Source of the DNA: Stenotrophomonas beteli
GTDB lineage: Bacteria; Pseudomonadota; Gammaproteobacteria; Xanthomonadales; Xanthomonadaceae
Length of the DNA stretch: 64,000 nucleotides
Direction of reading: 5' to 3'
Assembly (NCBI RefSeq): GCF_001431665.1
Contig: NZ_LLXV01000055.1
Span: 124,001-188,000 of the forward strand
Positions 58,570-64,000 of this stretch are shown one piece after another. The position numbers and the translations under genes are program-made. The notes under the pieces are model-generated. The model was not told the DNA's origin. It saw only the letters and a program-made list of their open reading frames with translations, and did not search any database. The stretch's first letter is position 1. Each line of letters opens with the position of its first letter.

Positions 58570-60459
58570 CTACGCCACGCGGCCGCGGCGCGCGCGCTCC
58601 AGATGCACCAGCAGCAGCGAGATCGCCGCCGGGGTCATGCCCGGGATGCGCTGCGCCTGGCCGATGGTCTGCGGGCGCACGCGCTCCAGCTTTTGCAGGG
58701 CCTCGGCTGACAGCCCCCGCACCGTTGCGTAATCGAAGGCTTCGGCAATCGGCGTGGCTTCATGCCGCTGCTGGCGCTCGATCTCCTCGCGCTGGCGGTC
58801 CAGGTAGCCGGCGTACTTCACGCCGATCTCCACCTGCTCGGCCACTTTGCCGTCGGCCACGGCCGGGCCCAGCGACGGCACCTGCATCAGCTGCGCGTAG
58901 TCCAGCTCGGGGCGCTTGATCAGGTCCAGCACATTGGTTTCGCGGCTGACCGCCACGCCCAGCGTTTCCTGTACCTCGCGGCCCAGTGCATTGGCCGGGG
59001 TCGCCCACAGCGCGCCCAGGCGCGCGCGCTCGGCGGCGACGGCGGCCTGCTTGGTTTCGAACGCGCTCCAGCGGCGGTCATCGACCAGGCCCATTTCGCG
59101 GCCGGCCGGGGTCAGGCGCTGGTCGGCATTGTCCTCGCGCAACTGCAGGCGGTACTCGGCGCGGCTGGTGAACATGCGGTACGGTTCGTTGGTGCCGTGG
59201 GTGATCAGGTCATCCACCAGCACGCCCAGGTACGCCTCGTCGCGGCGCGGGCACCAGCCGTCCAGCCCGCGTACCTGGCGGGCAGCGTTGAGGCCGGCCA
59301 GCAGGCCCTGCGCGGCGGCTTCTTCATAGCCGGTGGTGCCGTTGATCTGGCCGGCGAAGAACAGGCCGTTGACCAGCTTGGTTTCCAGCGAGGCCTTCAG
59401 CCCGCGCGGGTCGAAGAAGTCGTACTCGATCGCGTAGCCGGGGCGGGTGATGTGCGCGTTCTGGAAGCCGACGATGCTGCGTACCATCTCCAGCTGCACA
59501 TCGAACGGCAGTGAGGTGGAGATGCCGTTGGGGTAGATCTCGACGATGCCCAGGCCTTCGGGTTCGACGAAGATCTGGTGGCTGGCCTTCTCGGCAAAAC
59601 GCACCACCTTGTCTTCGATCGACGGGCAGTAGCGCGGGCCAATGCCCTCGATCTGGCCGCTGTACAGCGGTGAGCGGTGCAGCGCGTCGCGGATGATCTG
59701 GTGGGTCTGCTCGGTGGTGTGGGTGATCCAGCAGCTGACCTGCTGCGGATGCTCGTCCACCGAGCCGAGGAAGGACATCACCGGCCGCGGCGAATCGCCC
59801 GGCTGCTCATCCATCATGCTGTAGTCCAGCGAGCGGCCATCGATGCGTGGCGGCGTGCCGGTCTTCAGGCGGTCCACCTGGAACGGACGCTCGCGCAGGC
59901 GCGCGGCCAGCGTGGTGGCCGGCGGGTCGCCCATGCGGCCTGCGGCGTACTGGGTCGGGCCGACATGGATCTTGCCGGCCAGGAAGGTGCCAGCAGTCAG
60001 CACCACGGCCTCGGCATCGAAGCGCAGGCCGGTCTGGGTGATGACCCCGCGCACGGCGTCGCCTTCGATGACCAGGTCATCGACGGCAGCCTGGAATACG
60101 GTCAGGTTGGCCTGGCCTTCGACAATGGCGCGGATCGCCATGCGGTACAGGTTGCGGTCGGCCTGGCAGCGGGTGGCGCGCACGGCCGGGCCCTTGGAGG
60201 CATTGAGGGTGCGCCACTGGATGCCGGCGCGGTCGGCGGCATGCGCCATCGCGCCGCCCAGCGCGTCGATCTCCTTGACCAGATGGCCCTTGCCGATCCC
60301 GCCGATGGCCGGATTGCAGCTCATCGCGCCCACCGTTTCGATGTTGTGGGTCAGCAGCAGGGTGCGCACGCCGGTGCGGGCCGCGGCCAGCGCGGCTTCG
60401 GTGCCGGCGTGGCCACCGCCGATGACGATGACGTCGTAACGATGGAAGGACGGGTTCAT
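58570..60459 (-). CDS. mnmG: tRNA uridine 5-carboxymethylaminomethyl modification enzyme MnmG (GidA)
   Basis: A 629-residue FAD protein that, with MnmE, installs the cmnm5 group at the wobble uridine of several tRNAs. FAD-binding loop [10 protein letters not shown] near residue 14, [12 protein letters not shown] near 49, and the tRNA-binding segment [19 protein letters not shown] are all intact. The start at 60459 gives [16 protein letters not shown]. mnmE is not in the window. Convergent with smeC. Confidence 0.96.
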   Translation of the reverse strand: MNPSFHRYDVIVIGGGHAGTEAALAAARTGVRTLLLTHNIETVGAMSCNPAIGGIGKGHLVKEIDALGGAMAHAADRAGIQWRTLNASKGPAVRATRCQADRNLYRMAIRAIVEGQANLTVFQAAVDDLVIEGDAVRGVITQTGLRFDAEAVVLTAGTFLAGKIHVGPTQYAAGRMGDPPATTLAARLRERPFQVDRLKTGTPPRIDGRSLDYSMMDEQPGDSPRPVMSFLGSVDEHPQQVSCWITHTTEQTHQIIRDALHRSPLYSGQIEGIGPRYCPSIEDKVVRFAEKASHQIFVEPEGLGIVEIYPNGISTSLPFDVQLEMVRSIVGFQNAHITRPGYAIEYDFFDPRGLKASLETKLVNGLFFAGQINGTTGYEEAAAQGLLAGLNAARQVRGLDGWCPRRDEAYLGVLVDDLITHGTNEPYRMFTSRAEYRLQLREDNADQRLTPAGREMGLVDDRRWSAFETKQAAVAAERARLGALWATPANALGREVQETLGVAVSRETNVLDLIKRPELDYAQLMQVPSLGPAVADGKVAEQVEIGVKYAGYLDRQREEIERQQRHEATPIAEAFDYATVRGLSAEALQKLERVRPQTIGQAQRIPGMTPAAISLLLVHLERARRGRVA

Positions 60460-60600
60460 GGGGGCTGTTCAGCTGGGGGCGGGCGCGACCGGAGGTGGCG
60501 CCGGGGTGGCGATTTTAGCGCCAATCGGGGGTAACGCGCCGGCGCCATCGGGCCGGCGCGGAAATCAGCGCTAAAGTTGGCGGGTTTTTTGCAGATAACC

Positions 60601-60729
60601 CAATAGCACCCACCGTGGCTGGCGCCGCGGGCGCCCGTGACCGGAATTGGAACAGGGGCCGGTACAGGCGCACGGTGGGGGAGCAGAGGGCCGGCAGTCG
60701 GGGGACTGTCCGGCCCTGTTTTTTTGGGC
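60601..60729 (+). ncRNA. Candidate small RNA with strong terminator
   Basis: A plus-strand stretch with no ORF carries a CCCACCGTG/CACGGTGGG stem (60609-60617 with 60671-60679, 9 perfect pairs) enclosing GGCGCC elements, followed at once by a strong intrinsic terminator (60687-60725). The nearest upstream plus-strand gene (smeC) ends 2.1 kb earlier and mnmG runs the other way, so no known gene needs this terminator. I did not find a convincing promoter box or a match to a known RNA family (not 6S, 4.5S or tmRNA). The 5' end is a guess. Confidence 0.5.
60687..60725 (+). terminator. Strong intrinsic terminator
   Basis: AGGGCCGG-CAGTC stem against GACTG-T-CCGGCCCT with a GGGG-region loop (60687-60717), followed by a G and seven Ts. 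A textbook Rho-independent terminator on the plus strand. Confidence 0.88.
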
Positions 60730-60807
60730 TGTCGGAAAGGCCCCATCACGCATGGCGTGGATCCACTGACGCGGGGGCTCTCGCCGGTTGCCGACCCGGC
60801 AAAACAA

Positions 60808-60830
60808 ACGGCCCCGCATTGCGGGGCCGT
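60808..60830 (-). terminator. Terminator of the Tyr/Pro-rich lipoprotein gene
   Basis: ACGGCCCCGC and its exact complement with a 3-base loop; on the minus strand TTTGTTTT follows. It lies 176 bases past the lipoprotein stop. Between them, at about 60918-60955, is another hairpin (CGGCCCGTGTC with GACGCGGGCCG). Apart from these and the sRNA candidate, 60460-61005 holds no gene. Confidence 0.78.
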
Positions 60831-61005
60831 CTGCCATCAGAGGTGCCGACATCCGACAGGGCCGGAACAGGGGGGATCCAGATGTTCCTGTCGGATATCG
60901 ACGTAGAGCTTTTTGCGGCGGCCCGTGTCGTTTTTGTCACTTTGTGACGCGGGCCGTCACTGTCCCCGTAGATTGCGGCTTGGACCGTGTGAAATGCAAG
61001 ACGGT

Positions 61006-61494
61006 TCAGCGCTCAACTGTGCGCTGCGTCCCACGATCCATGTTCCGCCAGGGGGAACCGTTCATCCTCGGCGCGCTGGGCGCCGGCGCCGGCCGGGCCT
61101 GCGGCGGCGGTGCCGATGGCTGGACGTTCGACTGTGGCGGGCGACGCATCGAATCCATGTTCCGCCACGGCGAGCCACCGTTGTACGACGGCCGCGACGG
61201 CGGCGGACGGTTCTCGCCGCCGTTGCCGGGTGGGCGCGGCGGCGGGCGGTGATTGTGCGGCGGGCGGTAGATCGGGCGCGAGTAGTACGGATTGCCATAG
61301 CCGCCGTAGTAGCCGCCATAGCCGCCGTAGTACGGATAGCCGTAGTTGTAGGGATAGCCGGCCGGGTAGCGGTACTCCACCGACGGCGCACCGTGGTAGT
61401 AGCTGCCGCTGCGGCCACCGCCGACATAGTCGTAAGTGGTGCAGCCGGTCAGTGCCAGCATCAGGCCACCGGCAAGCATCAGGCGCGTTTTCAT
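61006..61494 (-). CDS. Low-complexity Tyr/Gly/Pro-rich lipoprotein
   Basis: A 162-residue lipoprotein (lipobox LALTGC, Cys18). After the anchor comes a Tyr/Gly/Pro-rich low-complexity stretch (YPAGYPYNYGYPYYGGYGG), then Pro/Arg-rich segments, and two copies of a short motif NGGSPWRNMD / MNGSPWRNMD near residues 107 and 145. No known family. The composition suggests a flexible surface or cell-wall-binding protein. The start at 61494 (MKTRLMLAGG) is set by the signal peptide; the frame is open 72 bases further upstream. Confidence 0.72.
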   Translation of the reverse strand: MKTRLMLAGGLMLALTGCTTYDYVGGGRSGSYYHGAPSVEYRYPAGYPYNYGYPYYGGYGGYYGGYGNPYYSRPIYRPPHNHRPPPRPPGNGGENRPPPSRPSYNGGSPWRNMDSMRRPPQSNVQPSAPPPQARPAPAPSAPRMNGSPWRNMDRGTQRTVER

Positions 61495-61654
61495 GGTGGG
61501 TCCCCCCAGAGGACGGGTTGTGCGGTCAGCTTCGTGCGCAGGCATTGAATCAGCCCTTAACTTCACCCATCAGGATGAATGGAGGTGAAGGCCCTCATGC
61601 TGGCATGACCTGTGCCGGGGTCGCCAGCGGGGAGCCATACGTTAATCTTGCGTC

Positions 61655-62617
61655 ATGAGCGATTCACTGTTGCCCCGTGCCGACGATGTCCTGGCTGCCG
61701 CTGCGCGGATCGCGCCGCACGCCAGCGTGACCCCGGTGCTGCGCTCGCGCACGCTCGATGCGCTGGCCGGCGCGCAGCTGGCGTTCAAGGCCGAGCATCT
61801 GCAGCGCGGCGGCGCATTCAAGTTCCGCGGCGCGTGCAATGCGGTGTGGTCGCTGGATGCCGATCGCGCCCGTGCCGGCGTGGTCACTCATTCCTCCGGC
61901 AACCACGGCGCGGCCCTGGCGCTGGCCGCACGCACCCGGGGCATTCCCTGCCATGTGGTGGTGCCGGACGGGGCGGTGGCGGCCAAGCTGGCCAACATCG
62001 CCCGCCACGGCGCCACGCTCTGGCGCTGCCCGCCGACCATCGCCGACCGTGAGGCCACCTGCGCCAGAGTGCAGGCCGATACCGGCGCAACCCTGGTCCA
62101 TCCCTATGCCGACCCGGCCGTCATGGCCGGACAGGGCACCGCCGCACTGGAACTGCTGCACAGCGACGGTCCATTCGACGTGCTGGTGGTTCCGGTGGGC
62201 GGCGGAGGGCTGGCCAGCGGCACCGCCCTGGCCCTGCAGCACGCCAGCCCGCAGACCCGGCTGGTGCTGGCCGAACCGGCCGGTGCCGATGACACGGCAC
62301 GCTCGCTGGCCGCCGGCGAGCGCCAGGGCGCATTCACCCCGGACACGATCTGCGACGGCCTGCGCACCCTGATCGGCGCGCCCAATTTCGCGCTGCTGCG
62401 CGCGGCAGGTGCCGAGGTGATCGTGGTCGATGACGCGGCCACGATGGCGGCGATGCGCCTGCTGTGGGAGGTCCTCAAGCAGGTGGTGGAACCGTCTTCG
62501 GCCACCGTGCTGGCAGCGGTACTGGCGCAGCCGCAGCGCTTTGCGGGGCTGCGCGTGGGGCTGGTGTTGTCCGGCGGCAATGTCGACCTGCCCGCACTGC
62601 GTTGGGGCGCGCCATGA
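61655..62617 (+). CDS. PLP-dependent serine/threonine dehydratase-like protein
   Basis: A 320-residue fold-type II PLP enzyme. The Schiff-base lysine is in GGAFKFRGA (Lys53 region), the phosphate-binding glycine loop is PVGGGGLASG, and the asparagine loop is SSGNHGAALA. It resembles the catalytic domain of threonine dehydratase or serine racemase, without the regulatory ACT-like domain of biosynthetic IlvA. Likely a catabolic L-threonine/serine deaminase or a racemase. Its stop overlaps the next start (ATGA). Confidence 0.87.
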   Translation: MSDSLLPRADDVLAAAARIAPHASVTPVLRSRTLDALAGAQLAFKAEHLQRGGAFKFRGACNAVWSLDADRARAGVVTHSSGNHGAALALAARTRGIPCHVVVPDGAVAAKLANIARHGATLWRCPPTIADREATCARVQADTGATLVHPYADPAVMAGQGTAALELLHSDGPFDVLVVPVGGGGLASGTALALQHASPQTRLVLAEPAGADDTARSLAAGERQGAFTPDTICDGLRTLIGAPNFALLRAAGAEVIVVDDAATMAAMRLLWEVLKQVVEPSSATVLAAVLAQPQRFAGLRVGLVLSGGNVDLPALRWGAP

Positions 62618-63246
62618 GCCGCGACCGGCAGCGACGGCGTACCGGCCTGCTGGGCTGGATCTGGCGGCTGTTCGTGGTGCTGGTGATCTGGCTGCTGGGT
62701 GTGACGGCCTGGATCGTCTGGATCGGTGAGCGTGACCAGGCGGCCAAGGCCGACGCCATCATCGTGCTGGGTGCTGCGGCGTATGACGCCAAGCCGTCGC
62801 CGGTGTTCGAGGAGCGTATCCGCCATGGACTGGACCTGTATGAGGCCCGCTACGCGCCGCTGCTGATTTTCACCGGTGGCTATGGCGGCACCGGTGCGCG
62901 CTTCTCCGAGTCGCAGGTGGCACGCCGCTACGCGCTCAAGCACGGCGTGCCGGACGACGCGATCCTGATCGAGACCGCTTCGCGCAACACGGTGCAGAAC
63001 CTGGTCGAAGCCAAGCGGCTGATGGACCAGCGCCATCTGCGCCGGGTGATCATCGTCAGCGACCCGTTGCACATGGCGCGCGCACTGCGCCTGAGCAGGG
63101 CGCTGGGCATCGATGCGCTGGCCTCGTCCACGCCCAGCACGCGCTTCCGCAGCTTCCACACCAGCTGGCGCTTCCTGGTGCAGGAGATCTACTTCTTCCA
63201 CCGCGACCTGGTGCGCCCGCCGCTGAGTTCACCGGCCAATACCTGA
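62614..63246 (+). CDS. YdcF/SanA-like DUF218 membrane protein
   Basis: A 210-residue protein with an N-terminal helix (about residues 12-35) and a DUF218 domain: AIIVLGAAAYDAKPSPV, TGGYGG, ETASRNTVQNL and IIVSDPLHMARAL. Family members (SanA, ElyC, YdcF) act in the envelope, perhaps on lipid carriers, but the reaction is not known. The start overlaps the dehydratase stop (ATGA), so the two are co-translated; a link in function is not obvious. Confidence 0.86.
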   Translation: MSRDRQRRRTGLLGWIWRLFVVLVIWLLGVTAWIVWIGERDQAAKADAIIVLGAAAYDAKPSPVFEERIRHGLDLYEARYAPLLIFTGGYGGTGARFSESQVARRYALKHGVPDDAILIETASRNTVQNLVEAKRLMDQRHLRRVIIVSDPLHMARALRLSRALGIDALASSTPSTRFRSFHTSWRFLVQEIYFFHRDLVRPPLSSPANT

Positions 63247-63308
63247 GGCGGGAGCCTGCATCAGGGTCGGTGCCGACCTGGGTCGGCGCGTGACCGGCGG
63301 TAGCGCGA

Positions 63309-64000
63309 TCAGGTCTGCTTGCGCCGGATCGGAATCGCCGACACCGGCACCGAGGCCACGTCATGCCCGCCTTCGCGGATCGGCGCACCCGGGTCCGGCG
63401 CCCAGGCGTGGGCATAGATCACTTCCCAGCTGCTGGGCAGCTTGCCGTCGGCGCGGCGCATCGGTTCGTACGCCGCCGCAGCAGCGGCGAAACGACCGCG
63501 CCCGGTCAGCGTATGGCGGCGGTCCACGCGGGCGTTGGTGGCACCCATCGCACGCAGTTCGCGCATCAGCGAAGGCAGGTCGTCATAGGTCAGGGTGAAC
63601 AGGTCGCGGTCCAGCACCGGGTCGCGGAAACCGGCCATCATCAACGCATCGCCGAACTGCGCGATCTGCGCGAAGCGGCTCACGTGCGGGCGCTCATCGG
63701 CGGCGGCGAAGGCCTCGTTGAGCTCGACCAGCGTTTCCGGGCCGAAGGTCGAGCACAGCAGCAGGCCACCGGGCTTGAGCACGCGACGGAATCCGGCAAA
63801 CACCGCCGGCAGGTCGTCCACCCACTGCAGGCACAGGTTGCTGAAGATCACGTCCACGCTGTTGTCGGCCAGCGGCAGCGCGGCGGCATCGCCGCACAGG
63901 CGCTGGAACGGCTTCCACCAGCCGGCCTGGCGCTTGGCCTGGTCCAGCATGGGCAACGCCACGTCCAGGGCAATCACCTGCGCCTTCGGCCAGCGCTTCT
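63309..64000 (-). CDS. bioC: Malonyl-ACP O-methyltransferase BioC, 5' part cut by window edge
   Basis: The C-terminal 230 codons or so of a class I SAM methyltransferase: post-II motif DNSVDVIFSNLCLQWVDD, GGLLLCSTFGPETLVEL and the BioC-type segment SLMRELRAMGATN. BioC methylates malonyl-ACP to start biotin's pimelate chain. The frame is open to base 64000 (KRWPKAQVIALD); the SAM-binding glycine loop and the start are off the window. A SMAG-like palindrome (about 63262-63290) lies after its stop. Confidence 0.87.
   Translation of the reverse strand, partial: KRWPKAQVIALDVALPMLDQAKRQAGWWKPFQRLCGDAAALPLADNSVDVIFSNLCLQWVDDLPAVFAGFRRVLKPGGLLLCSTFGPETLVELNEAFAAADERPHVSRFAQIAQFGDALMMAGFRDPVLDRDLFTLTYDDLPSLMRELRAMGATNARVDRRHTLTGRGRFAAAAAAYEPMRRADGKLPSSWEVIYAHAWAPDPGAPIREGGHDVASVPVSAIPIRRKQT

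Noticed and set aside
60577-60606. Possible -35/-10 boxes ahead of the sRNA candidate
   Set aside because: TTGGCG followed by CAATAG fits the consensus poorly; I could not support a promoter.

Overview
The window is high-GC DNA (clearly above 60 percent in most genes) from a gammaproteobacterium of the Xanthomonadaceae. The best fit is the Stenotrophomonas maltophilia complex. Three things support this: a two-component system divergent from a tripartite RND pump in the smeSR-smeABC arrangement; many short GTAG-headed palindromes of the SMAG/REP type between genes; and gene content typical of the genus. I saw no rRNA, tRNA, CRISPR array or complete insertion sequence. Both edges cut genes: hrpB on the left and bioC on the right.

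Layout. 1-8.7 kb: hrpB helicase, tatD nuclease, an SDR and a ketopantoate-reductase-like pair, a two-gene ABC-2 exporter and a ferredoxin-NADP reductase. 8.7-12.6 kb: three tandem secreted AA10 lytic polysaccharide monooxygenases with C-terminal chitin-binding modules, each followed by its own hairpin. 12.8-19.9 kb: DUF1203, a membrane GGDEF diguanylate cyclase, an S33-type lipoprotein hydrolase coupled to a NatAB-like ABC exporter, an AraC regulator and small unknowns. 19.9-35.3 kb: mostly housekeeping and envelope genes, including a TonB-domain lipoprotein, UPF0114, GST, a DPP-IV-like peptidase, a Coa1-like protein, a DUF885 protein, bestrophin, hemB, aroE and dinG.

35.3-38.2 kb is the clear accessory region, visibly lower in GC than its flanks. 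It holds an acyltransferase fragment, a DUF5076 gene, an ORF whose frame stays open upstream of any good start, a fibronectin-III tail, a truncated Rhs gene that stops just before the Rhs core, and orphan immunity-like ORFs. I read it as the wreck of a polymorphic-toxin (Rhs) locus.

38.2-50.5 kb: ilvD; a DUF1190 / glutathionylspermidine-synthase-like / zinc-ribbon operon; and a six-gene chain of overlapping genes (RDD, SpoIIM, DUF4129, DUF4350, MoxR ATPase, DUF58), the usual MoxR envelope cluster. A gamma carbonic anhydrase follows. 50.5-58.5 kb: smeR-smeS divergent from smeA-smeB-smeC, a regulated multidrug efflux system. 58.5-64 kb: mnmG, an intergenic stretch with a strong terminator and a structured region that may encode an unannotated small RNA, a Tyr/Pro-rich lipoprotein, a PLP dehydratase, a DUF218 protein and partial bioC.

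Intergenic DNA is rich in dispersed repeats: SMAG palindromes, a four-copy GGGGTCGGA/TCTGACCCC hairpin, a 31-bp element directly behind the stop codons of two unrelated genes, and a 25-bp perfect inverted repeat with a relative 34 kb away.
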